64,000 nucleotides of DNA from Solirubrobacterales bacterium (GTDB lineage: Bacteria; Actinomycetota; Thermoleophilia; Solirubrobacterales; Solirubrobacteraceae): NCBI GenBank assembly GCA_027315115.1, contig DAHUYQ010000064.1, forward strand, positions 29,069 through 93,068, read 5' to 3'. Under the pieces are notes generated by a model. It was not told the origin of the DNA. It did no database searches and saw only the letters and a program-made list of their open reading frames with translations. Shown here one piece after another: positions 42,317 through 51,191 of this stretch; position 1 is the first letter of the stretch; each line of letters starts with the position of its first letter. The translations under genes and the position numbers were made by a program.

Positions 42317-43234
42317 TCAGAAGTAACCCGCCTTCTTGCGATCCTCCATTGCCGCCTCGGAGACACGATCGTCCGCGCGCGTCTCGCCGCGCTCGGTGAT
42401 CCTCGTGGAGGCGATCTCGGCCACGACTTCGGCAAGCGTCTTGGCCCGGGAGCGCACGCCGCCTGTGCAGCTCATGTCGCCCACCGTCCTGTATCGCACC
42501 ATCTCGGAGAAGACCTTCTCACCGTCGATCAGCTCCGCGCCCTCGCGCCAGGCATAGAGCATCCCGTCGCGCTCGAAGACCTCGCGCTCGTGGGCGAAGT
42601 AGATCGAGGGAACCTCGAGCCGCTCGCGGTCGATGTACTCCCAGACATCCAGCTCGGTCCAGTTGGAGAGCGGGAAGACCCGCACGTGCTCGCCCTTGCG
42701 GATGCGGCTGTTGTAGAGGTTCCACAGCTCGGGGCGCTGGCTCTTGGGGTCCCACTGGCCGAAGTCGTCGCGGAAGGACATCACGCGCTCCTTGGCGCGC
42801 GCTCGCTCCTCGTCGCGGCGGGCGCCGCCGAAGGCGGCGTCGAAGCCGTGCTGCGCGATCGCGTCCAGCAGGGTGACCGTCTGCAGGCGGTTGCGGGAGG
42901 CGCGCGGGCCGGTCTCCTCGACCGCGCGGCCCTGGTCGATGGAGTCTTGGACGGAGGCGACGATCAGCCGCTCTTCGAGCTCGGCGACGCGGCGGTCCCT
43001 GAACTCGATCACCTCGGGGAAGTTGTGCTCGGTGTCGACGTGCATCAGCGGGAAGGGGAAGCGGCCGGGGCGAAACGCCTTCTCCGCCAGGCGCAGCATC
43101 ACGATCGAGTCCTTGCCCCCGCTGAAGAGCATCACCGGACGCTCGAACTCGGCCGCCACCTCGCGCATCACGTGGATCGCCTCGGACTCCAGCGCCTGCA
43201 GGTGGGTCAACTCGGGTCGTGCTGTGATGCTCAT
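42317..43234 (-). CDS. cysD: sulfate adenylyltransferase subunit 2
   Basis: ATP sulfurylase catalytic subunit of the PP-loop family: makes APS from ATP and sulfate. The 305-residue protein has VMLFSGGKDSIVML near 33-46 (PP-loop SGGKDS), HVDTEHNFPEV, GGARRDEERARAKER and the C-terminal basic tail MEDRKKAGYF typical of CysD. ATG 43234 overlaps the stop of the upstream TauE gene (ATGA). Confidence 0.95.
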   Translation of the reverse strand: MSITARPELTHLQALESEAIHVMREVAAEFERPVMLFSGGKDSIVMLRLAEKAFRPGRFPFPLMHVDTEHNFPEVIEFRDRRVAELEERLIVASVQDSIDQGRAVEETGPRASRNRLQTVTLLDAIAQHGFDAAFGGARRDEERARAKERVMSFRDDFGQWDPKSQRPELWNLYNSRIRKGEHVRVFPLSNWTELDVWEYIDRERLEVPSIYFAHEREVFERDGMLYAWREGAELIDGEKVFSEMVRYRTVGDMSCTGGVRSRAKTLAEVVAEIASTRITERGETRADDRVSEAAMEDRKKAGYF

Positions 43235-44208
43235 TGCTCCTCGGCCCTGAGTCGAGTGGCGCCCGCGGCCAGTACAGGGCCTCCGATCGCGGGCGTCGCC
43301 GGGGTGGCGACCGCGGCCGGCCGGCCGGCGGTGGAACGGACACGGTAGAGCAGAGAGCCCAGCAGGCCAATCGCCAGCGGCGCGCCGATGATCACGCCGG
43401 CCGGCAGCTTCAGCCCCGCCTTGCTCGCCATCGCGAGCGCCGACCCGAGCAGCACCACGCTCAGGATCGCCCTCAGCGCCTGCGCCGGGACCCGGTCCAT
43501 GAGCTGCGAGCCCAGCCACACGCCTGGGATCGAGCCGATCAGCAGGTTGCCGGCGAGCCCGAAGTCGACGTTCGCGCCGGCCGCGTAGCCGGCGGCGGCC
43601 ACCCACAGCAGGATCGCGCCGAGAAACACGCTCGTTCCCGCCACGCGCTGCGGCGTGAGCCGGTAGACCACGAGCATCGCCACGCCGATCAGGGCGCCGG
43701 TCCCCACCGAGGTGAGGCCGAGGATGCCGCCGAGCACGAAGCCGAGCACGACCGCGAACGCCCGTTGCGCGTCGGTGGTGAACTGGAAGCGGTCGCGCTC
43801 GCGGCTGTGGAGGTGCGCCAGCGCGAAGCTGCGCACGAGCACCACGACCGCGACGATCAGCAGCGCGCCGGCCACGCAGGCCATCAGCGTGTGCTCGAAG
43901 CTCTTGCCGTCGGCGACCTTGAGGCGGTCCACCGCGATCGCTCCCAGCAGCGTTCCCGGCAGCGCTCCGTAGCCGAGCCAGCGCGCCACTTTCATGTCGA
44001 CGGTGCCCTTGCGGAAATGGTTGATTCCACCGAAGGTCTTGGTGACGGCGCTGTAGGCGATGTCGGTGCCCACGGCGGTGACCGGGGAGACCCCGAGCAC
44101 GATGATCATCAGCGGCGTCATCAGCGATCCGCCGCCGATTCCGGTGAGTCCGATCAGCGCGCCCACGGCGAGCCCGAACAGCACGACCTCAGGTTTGATC
44201 CCAAGCAC
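43231..44208 (-). CDS. TauE/SafE-family sulfite/sulfate-pathway membrane transporter
   Basis: A 325-residue full-length TauE/SafE protein with about eight transmembrane helices. Both half motifs are visible: GALIGLTGIGGGSLMTPLMI near 15-35 and GFVLGGILGLTSVGTGALIG near 185-205. The ATGA overlap with cysD and its position inside the sulfate-assimilation cluster suggest transport of sulfate or sulfite. Contrast with the half-size pair at 2052-2814. Confidence 0.85.
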   Translation of the reverse strand: MLGIKPEVVLFGLAVGALIGLTGIGGGSLMTPLMIIVLGVSPVTAVGTDIAYSAVTKTFGGINHFRKGTVDMKVARWLGYGALPGTLLGAIAVDRLKVADGKSFEHTLMACVAGALLIVAVVVLVRSFALAHLHSRERDRFQFTTDAQRAFAVVLGFVLGGILGLTSVGTGALIGVAMLVVYRLTPQRVAGTSVFLGAILLWVAAAGYAAGANVDFGLAGNLLIGSIPGVWLGSQLMDRVPAQALRAILSVVLLGSALAMASKAGLKLPAGVIIGAPLAIGLLGSLLYRVRSTAGRPAAVATPATPAIGGPVLAAGATRLRAEEQ

Positions 44209-44272
44209 CGAATCACCCTAACACAGCGCTAACAGGCCGCTATCGGGGGCAAATGGACAGTCGAATGGGGCA

Positions 44273-44974
44273 TCAGCCGCGCTCCGATGCCTCGCCGGCG
44301 GCGACCGCCGAGAGGGCGGACGGGTCGAGGTGAAGGCCGCACTCCGTCTTCTCGGTGCCGGCCCAGCGACCGTCGCGGCCGCTGCCGGGACGCGTGCACG
44401 GCGCGCACCCGATCGAGTCATAGCCCTGGTCGTGCAGCGGGTTGTAGGGCAGATCACGCTCGTGGATCGTCTGCCAGAGATCCTTTTCACTCCAGTGCGC
44501 GAGCGGGTTGTACTTGGTCAGGCCGCGGGCCGTGTCCTCTTCGATCGGCGTCGCGCTCGCGCGAGTCGGCCCCTGCTCGCGCCTGATGCCGGTGATCCAC
44601 GCCTCCGCGCCATCCAGCGCCCGCGCCAGCGCGGCGACCTTCGCCGCCGAGCAGCAGTGCTCCGGGCCGCTCCAGGCCCCGCCCGTCCCGCCCGCGTTGC
44701 TCGCGTCCTGCACCTCCACAGCGATCCCGAAGCGCTCCTCGAAACGTCTCCAGGTCGCAAGCGTCTCCGGGAACAGGACACCTGTATCGATCGTGACGAC
44801 GCGCACGGGCGTCTCGCCGCCGCCCAGCCGCAGCAGCTCGTCGATCAGGACGGACTCCTCCTTCTGGAAGGAGCAGAGCAGGACGGCGCGATCGCCGTGG
44901 CGCTCCACGGCGGATCGCAGCGTGTCCGTGAGGACCGCGCGCGGGTCGGCGTCGGTGTCGCTCAGACCGCGCAC
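44273..44974 (-). CDS. cysH: APS/PAPS reductase (thioredoxin-dependent)
   Basis: Reduces activated sulfate to sulfite. The 233-residue PP-loop protein contains LLCSFQKEESVLID near 33, VVTIDTGVLFPET, the Cys pairs HCCSAAK near 118 and GCAPC near 199 which bind the [4Fe-4S] cluster of APS reductases, and the catalytic Cys in KTECGLH near the C-terminus. The missing APS kinase agrees with direct APS use. GTG 44974 overlaps the upstream sulfite reductase stop by 13 bases. Confidence 0.92.
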   Translation of the reverse strand: MRGLSDTDADPRAVLTDTLRSAVERHGDRAVLLCSFQKEESVLIDELLRLGGGETPVRVVTIDTGVLFPETLATWRRFEERFGIAVEVQDASNAGGTGGAWSGPEHCCSAAKVAALARALDGAEAWITGIRREQGPTRASATPIEEDTARGLTKYNPLAHWSEKDLWQTIHERDLPYNPLHDQGYDSIGCAPCTRPGSGRDGRWAGTEKTECGLHLDPSALSAVAAGEASERG

Positions 44975-46785
44975 TCGCCCTCTCCGCGGATCACCTGGAA
45001 TGGGACGTCTCTGTTCCAGTCGATGAACTGGCTCATCGTCTCCAGCCCGAACTCGACAGGCATGGAGAGCTCCTTCACGAGCCCTTCCAGCTCGCCGGTG
45101 CCGACCCGTGCCACGAAGGCGCCCCAGGTCTCGCCCTCCTGACGGCTGGCCTCGTAGTGGCGCACCCAGCGCTCGATCGCCTCCGGCACGCGCTTGGCCG
45201 GCAGGCGCAGCTTCAGGCGCTGGCCGAAGGCGACCTCTCCGCCTTCGAAGACGCCGCCGACGTGCGGGATGTAGGCGGGGATCGTGTGCTCGCCGACCTT
45301 GATCGATGCTCCGTAGAAGCCGATCGCGCCTAGGTGGTGCTGGCCGCAGCCGTTGGGGCAGCCGCTCATCTTGATGTGGATCTGGCGCGTCAGCGGGTCG
45401 GTGATCCGCATCGACTCGATCCGCTCCTGGATCGCCTTGTTGAGGCCCATCGAGCTGGTGATCCCGAGCTTGCAGGAGTCGGTGCCAGGGCAGGAGACGA
45501 CGTCGTCGATCTCGCGGCTGCCGGCGGCGCCCAGGTCGAGCGCCTTCAGCGCGCGCCAGACGTCGTAGACGCTCTCGGGACGCACCCACCGCAGCACGAG
45601 GTTCTGCTGCACGGTGGTGCGCGCGTAGGGGCCGGAGTGCTCGCGCATGAGCGCGGCCAGCCCGCGGAACTGCTCGGGGCTCAGGTCGCCGCGCGTGATC
45701 TTCACCTCGACGGTGACGAAGCCCTCCTGGCGCTGGGGCGCGACGTTGGCGGCCCGGAAGCGCTCGAACTCGGAGAGGTCTCCGTTGGGCGTGCCGTACT
45801 CGGCGCGCGGGCTCGGCGCGTCTGCCTCCTCGTCGTATTCGAGAACCCTCTCCTCTATGGAAAAGTCCCTCTCGGCAACCCAGTCGCCCTTCAGCTCCTC
45901 CTCGACCTGGCTGCGCAGCTCGTCGATGCCGTACTTGTCCACGAACACCTTGATCCGCGCGCGGGCGCGGTTGACGCGCAGCCACTCCTGGCGGTCGAAG
46001 ACCCGCATCACGGCCTCGGTCACCTTCAGGTAGTCGCCGTTGTCGAGCTCCACGAACTCGTAGAGCTCCTGGGCGACGCGCGGCATGATCGAGGTGCCGC
46101 CGCCGACCAGCATCTGCACGCCGCGCACCTGCGCGCCGTCGATCTCCTTGACCCGCGCTCTGAAGGCGACGTCGTGGATGCCGCTGATCGCGCGGTCGGC
46201 GGGGCTGCCGTCGAAGGAGGTCTTGACCTTGCGCGGCATCGCCTGGGTGGTGGGGTGGCGCACGAAGTAGCGCACGTAGGCGGCCGCGTAGGGGGTGAGG
46301 TCGAATAGCTCGTCGCTCGCCACGCCCGCCCACGGGTCGGCGGTCACGTTGCGCATCGTGTTGCCGCAGCCCTCTCGGCTGGAGAGGCCGGCCTGCCCGA
46401 GCTCACGGATCGCCTTCTCCGCCTCCAACAGCGGCACGTGGTGGATCTGCACGTTCTGGCGGGTCGTGATGTGGCCCTTGCGCAGCGGCGCGTGCTTCTC
46501 CACCACATCTGCGAACTTGTCGAGCTGCTCCGGCGTGACCCCGCCGAACGGGAGCTTGCAGCGGATCATCTGCACGTCCGGCTGGCGCTGCCCGTAGACG
46601 CCCTGCTTGAGGCGGAACTTGATGAACTCGTCTTCCTCGGTCCCTCCGTCGAGGAACCTGGTCGCCTCGGTCTTGAAGTCGTCGTACTCCCGCTGAAGGA
46701 TCGGAATCACGTGCCCGGGGACGTGCTGGAGGACCTCGGGATCCTCGAGCGTGCCCTTTCCGGTTGGCAGTGAGACTGGCTCCAT
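44962..46785 (-). CDS. ferredoxin-dependent sulfite (nitrite) reductase
   Basis: Six-electron reduction of sulfite to sulfide. The 607-residue protein has the two sulfite/nitrite reductase half-domains (GHITTRQNVQIHH near 105; PYARTTVQQNLVLRW near 395) and the siroheme/[4Fe-4S] Cys sites SCPGTDSCKLG near 445 and SGCPNGCGQHHLG near 485. Genomic context (cysN, cysD, cysH) favours a sulfite over a nitrite function. The 110-base leader upstream contains two perfect 7-bp hairpins. Confidence 0.92.
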   Translation of the reverse strand: MEPVSLPTGKGTLEDPEVLQHVPGHVIPILQREYDDFKTEATRFLDGGTEEDEFIKFRLKQGVYGQRQPDVQMIRCKLPFGGVTPEQLDKFADVVEKHAPLRKGHITTRQNVQIHHVPLLEAEKAIRELGQAGLSSREGCGNTMRNVTADPWAGVASDELFDLTPYAAAYVRYFVRHPTTQAMPRKVKTSFDGSPADRAISGIHDVAFRARVKEIDGAQVRGVQMLVGGGTSIMPRVAQELYEFVELDNGDYLKVTEAVMRVFDRQEWLRVNRARARIKVFVDKYGIDELRSQVEEELKGDWVAERDFSIEERVLEYDEEADAPSPRAEYGTPNGDLSEFERFRAANVAPQRQEGFVTVEVKITRGDLSPEQFRGLAALMREHSGPYARTTVQQNLVLRWVRPESVYDVWRALKALDLGAAGSREIDDVVSCPGTDSCKLGITSSMGLNKAIQERIESMRITDPLTRQIHIKMSGCPNGCGQHHLGAIGFYGASIKVGEHTIPAYIPHVGGVFEGGEVAFGQRLKLRLPAKRVPEAIERWVRHYEASRQEGETWGAFVARVGTGELEGLVKELSMPVEFGLETMSQFIDWNRDVPFQVIRGEGECAV

Positions 46786-46895
46786 GTTGGCGAACCTCCT
46801 GGGCCGAGCCGACGGCTCGGAAGCTGGTCGAGATGGGGGGCGTGGAGTCCGTCTCGGCTGTTCCGAAACCGAGACCCTGGAAATCCTAGCGGCTT
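46786..46895 (-). promoter_or_regulatory. structured leader of the sulfite reductase operon
   Basis: On the minus strand two hairpins precede the gene: GTCTCGG/CCGAGAC (46869-46875 with 46851-46857) and CCGAGCC/GGCTCGG (46814-46820 with 46804-46810, 3-base loop). The second ends 3 bases before an AGGAGG ribosome binding site (46800-46795). A TAGGAT -10-like sequence lies near 46885. It could be a translational or transcriptional control element, but no known riboswitch class fits. Confidence 0.45.
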
Positions 46896-47120
46896 TTAGG
46901 CATTTATCCAGGAGTGGGGAACATCGGTGAGCGGCTCGCGGCTCACGCCTTCAAAAAACGCCGCCCGACGCCACGGATCGAGCCCGGTCTCTGCCGCGCC
47001 GGCGGCAGGCGTGGTCTGCGCGATGAAGCGCTCCAGCGCCGCGACCACGGCCGCGGCCTGCTCCGGCGAAGCCGATGCGCCGCCGCCCACGAGCTCGATG
47101 CGATGTGTTCCCATCTCCAT
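46896..47120 (-). CDS. small protein, possible acyl-CoA carboxylase epsilon-like
   Basis: A 74-residue protein: MEMGTHRIELVGGGASASPEQAAAVVAALERFIAQ, then DPWRRAAFFEGVSREP. The short beta strand, A-x-x-x-A-helix and the following Trp resemble the epsilon subunits of actinobacterial acyl-CoA carboxylases, but the match is weak and the gene is not adjacent to its presumed partners. It could be something else. ATG at 47120 chosen; ATG at 47129 also possible. Confidence 0.45.
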   Translation of the reverse strand: MEMGTHRIELVGGGASASPEQAAAVVAALERFIAQTTPAAGAAETGLDPWRRAAFFEGVSREPLTDVPHSWINA

Positions 47121-47152
47121 AGGCCACATAGTCTGACGGATAGACTGAGCGC

Positions 47153-47440
47153 GTGGATGATGAGCCCATGCATCCCGAAGGGGTCCGCAGTGCCTTGGAG
47201 AGCTTCGTGGCGGCTTCGCCGGGTCCGCAGCGCGCCGGGTTGCGCGTGCTGCTGGCGATCGGCAGGCGCCCGCGCGGGGCTGCGCTTCTGAGTCGCATGC
47301 CGGCGCTCGCGCAGGTCGCAAGGTCGCTGCTGGCGATGGAGCGCTACGACCAGCCGGCGCTCGCGAGCGCGCTCGGCTTCGACGCCGAGCAGACCGCCGG
47401 CCGCGGTCGCGCGCTGCGCCACGCGGAGGGACGGCCTTGA
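47153..47440 (+). CDS. small protein upstream of GMC oxidoreductase
   Basis: A 95-residue helical protein from GTG 47153 (ATG 47168 alternative), MDDEPMHPEGVRSALESFVAAS... with SLLAMERYDQPALASALGF. Similar short helical proteins precede GMC oxidoreductases and may act as accessory or small subunits. The gap to the GMC gene is about 50 bases. No named domain. Confidence 0.55.
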   Translation: MDDEPMHPEGVRSALESFVAASPGPQRAGLRVLLAIGRRPRGAALLSRMPALAQVARSLLAMERYDQPALASALGFDAEQTAGRGRALRHAEGRP

Positions 47441-47489
47441 GTCGCCACGCCGCGCGACGGACAGGGAAGCGCCGCCCGGAGGGACGGCT

Positions 47490-49064
47490 GTGACGCGCTC
47501 GCTGCACTGCGACGTCTGCGTCGTGGGCGCCGGCGCGGGTGGGGCGGTGCTCGCGGCCGAGCTCGCCGAGGGCGGGGCGCGCGTCGTGCTGCTGGAGCAG
47601 GGCCCCTACCACGACGCCGACCGCTTCAGCGCGAGGGTGCCGGAGATGCTCGCCGATCTCTACCGGGACGCCGGCCAGACGATCACGCTCGGCAACCCGC
47701 CGATCGTGATGCCGCTGGGCAGCGGTCTGGGCGGCACCACGCTCGTCAACTCCGGCACCTGCTTTCGAACCCCGGACAGCGTGCTCGCCACCTGGCGCGA
47801 GCAGTTCGACCTCCAGATCGACGAGCGAGAGCTCGACCGCTGCTTTGCCCGCGTGGAAGAGGCGATCTCGGTCGGTGAGGTCGACGCGCGGCTGGCGGGC
47901 CGCAACGCGGCGGTGGCCAGGCGCGGCGCGGAACGGCTCGGCTGGTCGCACGGCTACCTGCGCCGCAACGCCAAGGGCTGCGTCGGCTCGGGCGTGTGCG
48001 CCTTCGGCTGCCCCACCTCCGCGAAGCAGCACACCGGGATCACCTACGTGCCCCGCGCGCGCGAGGCGGGCGCCGAGGTGATCACGGGGGCCACCGTCCA
48101 GCGGATCGCGCTGCGCGGCGGCCGCTTCTCCCACGTGGAGGCCACGACGGCCGACGGCGGCGGCGCGCTGGAGGTCCACGCCGAGCACGTGGTGCTGGCG
48201 GCCGGCACGGTCCACACGCCGGGCCTGCTGGCCGGCAGCGGGCTGGGGCTGAGCTGCGGCCAGCTCGGCCGAAATCTCTCGGTGCACCCGGCGACCGCCG
48301 TGTTCGCGCTGATGGACGAGCGCGTGGACATGGGCCACGGGGTGCCGCAGAGCTTCTACGTGGACGAGTTCGCCGACGAGGGCATCATGTTCGAGGGCAT
48401 CGCCGGCCCGCCGAGCTACGCGGCGATGTCGCTGCCGCTCAGCGGCGAGCGGCACGCGCAGGCGATGGAGCGCTACCCGTACCTGGCGCAGTTCGGCCTG
48501 ATGGTCAGCGACTCCTCGCGCGGGAGCGTGCACACCCTCGCCGGCGCCACGGCGGGGCGGCTGCCCGGCGTCGCCGGCCGTGCGCTCTCCCGGATCGGCA
48601 AGGCGCCGATCGGCCAGGCGCCCCTGATCCGCTATGACCTCGACGACGCCGATCTGACGCGATTCAGAACGGGCCTGCGGCGGCTGCAGGAGCTCTTCGA
48701 GGCGGCCGGCGCGCGCGAGGTCTATCTGCCGCTGCCCGAGGGCGTCGCGCCCGAGCGGGCGGGGCGCGGCGATCTGCGGCTGATGGCGTTTCACCCGCTG
48801 GGCACCGCGCGGGCGCACGCGCGCGCGGGGGAGGGCGTGGTCGACGGCGACCTCGCGCTCCACGGGGTGGAGGGCGTCCACGTCGCCGATGGGTCGGTGG
48901 TGCCGAGCTCGCTCGGGGTCAACCCGCAGTTGACGATAATGGCGCTCGCCACGCGCTTGGCCTTCCATCTGCTTGGCGCAGACGTTCCCGGAGCCGGGTC
49001 TGGCTCGGGGGCCGGAGCCGGGTCCGGCTCCGAGCATGTAGTCGAGATTCACTGTCCGTCCTGA
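47490..49064 (+). CDS. GMC-family FAD-dependent oxidoreductase (long-chain alcohol oxidase-like)
   Basis: A 524-residue flavoprotein with CDVCVVGAGAGGAVLAAELAE (dinucleotide-binding motif near 7-27), PLGSGLGGTTLVNSG, AKGCVGSGVCAFGCPTSAK (Cys-rich loop found in long-chain fatty alcohol oxidases), and C-terminal GMC_oxred_C motif MAFHPLGTARA near 430 and GVNPQLTIMALATR near 488. It probably oxidises an alcohol or sterol; substrate unknown. The C-terminal 25 residues are Gly/Ser-rich. Preceded and followed by small genes on the same strand. Confidence 0.87.
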   Translation: MTRSLHCDVCVVGAGAGGAVLAAELAEGGARVVLLEQGPYHDADRFSARVPEMLADLYRDAGQTITLGNPPIVMPLGSGLGGTTLVNSGTCFRTPDSVLATWREQFDLQIDERELDRCFARVEEAISVGEVDARLAGRNAAVARRGAERLGWSHGYLRRNAKGCVGSGVCAFGCPTSAKQHTGITYVPRAREAGAEVITGATVQRIALRGGRFSHVEATTADGGGALEVHAEHVVLAAGTVHTPGLLAGSGLGLSCGQLGRNLSVHPATAVFALMDERVDMGHGVPQSFYVDEFADEGIMFEGIAGPPSYAAMSLPLSGERHAQAMERYPYLAQFGLMVSDSSRGSVHTLAGATAGRLPGVAGRALSRIGKAPIGQAPLIRYDLDDADLTRFRTGLRRLQELFEAAGAREVYLPLPEGVAPERAGRGDLRLMAFHPLGTARAHARAGEGVVDGDLALHGVEGVHVADGSVVPSSLGVNPQLTIMALATRLAFHLLGADVPGAGSGSGAGAGSGSEHVVEIHCPS

Positions 49065-49080
49065 AAACCGAGGAGATCCC

Positions 49081-49425
49081 GTGTCCTTCCTGATCGACCC
49101 ACCCTGGCTGTACGCGACCGGACGTGCCTACGGGCGCATGATGCCCGAGGAGGGCAAGGCGAGAAAGGCCGCGGAGGCCGCGACGATCGGCGCCTTCCTG
49201 GCGACCAGCATCTCGCTCTATCTGGAGCGCCCCTGGACCAGGCCGATCTGGCGCGCCTGCCGGGCGGCGTCGGGCCGAGACTGGATGCTCAACTCGGGCG
49301 TGCTGCGGCTCGACTGGCGCCGCGCGGGCATGAGCACCCACCTGATCTCGGCGGCGATCTTCGCCACCTACCCGCTGTGGCTGCGGCTCGGGATCAAGAG
49401 CGGGCAGCGCTCGGCGAGCGACTGA
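49081..49425 (+). CDS. small membrane-associated protein of the GMC operon
   Basis: A 114-residue protein from GTG 49081, 16 bases after the GMC gene. An amphipathic or transmembrane segment is AATIGAFLATSISLYL (about 34-49), and another near ISAAIFATYPLWLRLG at the C-terminus. No known domain. Operon position suggests an accessory role for the oxidoreductase. Confidence 0.6.
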   Translation: MSFLIDPPWLYATGRAYGRMMPEEGKARKAAEAATIGAFLATSISLYLERPWTRPIWRACRAASGRDWMLNSGVLRLDWRRAGMSTHLISAAIFATYPLWLRLGIKSGQRSASD

Positions 49426-49563
49426 GGGATCGGCTCCGCGCGCGTGGGGCGTCGGTGCGACGCCTCGCGCGTGAGGCTCGCTTGAGCGCGGTGCGCGCGG
49501 AAGCTCGCTTGGTCGGCCTGCGCGTGACGTTCGCCTGAGAGCCTCGCGCGCCGGCGCCCGCCG

Positions 49564-51129
49564 CTACAGCGGGATGTTGCCGTGCTTGCGCTTGGGGCCT
49601 GGTTCGCGCTTGCCGTGCAGCGTGTGCAGGGCGCTGATCAGGCGCGGGCGGGTCTCGTGGGGGACGATCACGTCGTCGATGTAGCCGCGTTCCGCTGCCG
49701 TGTAGGGGTTGGCGAAGCGGGCCTTGTAGTCGTCCATCAGCTTCTGGCGGCGCTCGTCCGGCGTGGGGCTCGCGGCGATGTCGCGGCGGTAGATGATGTT
49801 GACCGCGCCCTCGGGGCCCATCACCGCGACCTCCGCGGTCGGCCAGGCGAAGTTGAAGTCGGCGAGCAGGTGCTTTGAGGCCATCACGTCGTAGGCGCCG
49901 CCGTATGCCTTGCGCGTGATCACGGTGATCTTCGGCACGGTCGCCTCGGCGTAGGCGTAGAGCAGCTTGGCGCCGTGGCGGATGATCCCGCCCCACTCCT
50001 GGGCGGTGCCGGGCAGGAAGCCGGGCACGTCGCAGAACGTCAACAGCGGGATGTTGAAGGCGTCGCAGGTGCGCACGAAGCGGGCGGCCTTCGCGGAGGC
50101 TTCGATGTCGAGCACGCCCGCGAGCTGGTTTGGCTGGTTGCCGACGATCCCGATCGAGTAGCCGTCCAGGCGCGCGAAGCCGCAGATGATGTTCTTGGCG
50201 TGGTGCTCGTGCACCTCGTAGAACTCGCCCTCGTCGACGATCAGCTTCACGACGTTGCGCATGTCGTAGGGCTTGTTCGGGTTGTCCGGGACGACGTGGT
50301 CGAGCTCCTCGTCCATCCTGTCCGGGTCGTCGCCGCTCGCGATCCGCGGCGCGGTCTGCAGGTTGTTGGACGGCAGGAAGCTCAGCAGGTAGCGGCAGTC
50401 CTCCAGGCAGGCGTCCTCGTCCTCGGAGGCGAAGTGCGCCACGCCGGACTTGGTGTTGTGCGACATCGCGCCGCCGAGCTCCTCGAAGCCCACTTCCTCG
50501 CCGGTGACGGTCTTGATCACGTCGGGGCCCGTGATGAACATGTGCGAGGTCTCCTTCACCATGAAGATGAAGTCGGTGATCGCGGGCGAGTAGACGGCGC
50601 CGCCGGCGCAGGGGCCCATGATCAGGGAGATCTGGGGGATCACGCCGGAGCTGCGCACGTTGCGCACGAACACGTCGCCGTAGGCGCCCAGCGAGACGAC
50701 GCCCTCCTGGATGCGGGCGCCGCCGGAGTCGTTGATTCCGATCACGGGGCAGCCGATCTTGGCCGCGAGGTCCATGATCTTGCACATCTTCTCGCCCATC
50801 ACCTCGCCCAGCGAGCCGCCGAAGACGGTGAAGTCCTGGCTGAAGACGCAGACCGTGCGGCCGTCGATCGTGCCGGTGCCGGTCACCACCGCATCGCCCC
50901 AGGGCCTGTTCTTCTGCATGTCGAAGTCGTAGGTGCGGTGGCGCACGAAGGTGTCGAGCTCCTGGAAGGAGCCGGGGTCGAGCAGCTTCTCCACGCGCTC
51001 GCGCGCGGTGTACTTGCCGCGGGCGTGCTGCTTCTCCTCGGCCTCCGGCGCGGAGTGCAGCGCGGCGGCGCGCAGCTCGGTGAGCTGCTCGAGCTTCTCC
51101 TCGTATGTCTCGGGGGCCTTCTGGCGCAT
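49564..51129 (-). CDS. acyl-CoA carboxylase beta subunit (carboxyltransferase; propionyl-CoA type)
   Basis: Transfers carboxyl from biotin to acyl-CoA. The 521-residue crotonase-fold protein includes [14 protein letters not shown] near 55, a Gly-rich [12 protein letters not shown] near 105, [12 protein letters not shown], and [10 protein letters not shown] near 385 plus [10 protein letters not shown], common to AccD/PccB. Pairs with the fused BC-BCCP at 39063 in a propionyl- or acetyl-CoA carboxylase. End of the protein is RKHGNIPL, as is usual. Confidence 0.94.
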   Translation of the reverse strand: MRQKAPETYEEKLEQLTELRAAALHSAPEAEEKQHARGKYTARERVEKLLDPGSFQELDTFVRHRTYDFDMQKNRPWGDAVVTGTGTIDGRTVCVFSQDFTVFGGSLGEVMGEKMCKIMDLAAKIGCPVIGINDSGGARIQEGVVSLGAYGDVFVRNVRSSGVIPQISLIMGPCAGGAVYSPAITDFIFMVKETSHMFITGPDVIKTVTGEEVGFEELGGAMSHNTKSGVAHFASEDEDACLEDCRYLLSFLPSNNLQTAPRIASGDDPDRMDEELDHVVPDNPNKPYDMRNVVKLIVDEGEFYEVHEHHAKNIICGFARLDGYSIGIVGNQPNQLAGVLDIEASAKAARFVRTCDAFNIPLLTFCDVPGFLPGTAQEWGGIIRHGAKLLYAYAEATVPKITVITRKAYGGAYDVMASKHLLADFNFAWPTAEVAVMGPEGAVNIIYRRDIAASPTPDERRQKLMDDYKARFANPYTAAERGYIDDVIVPHETRPRLISALHTLHGKREPGPKRKHGNIPL

Positions 51130-51191
51130 CGGCGCGGGATGTTATCCGCGCTCGGGTCGGCGACGCGTCGAGACTGTCAACCCCCGGGCGC

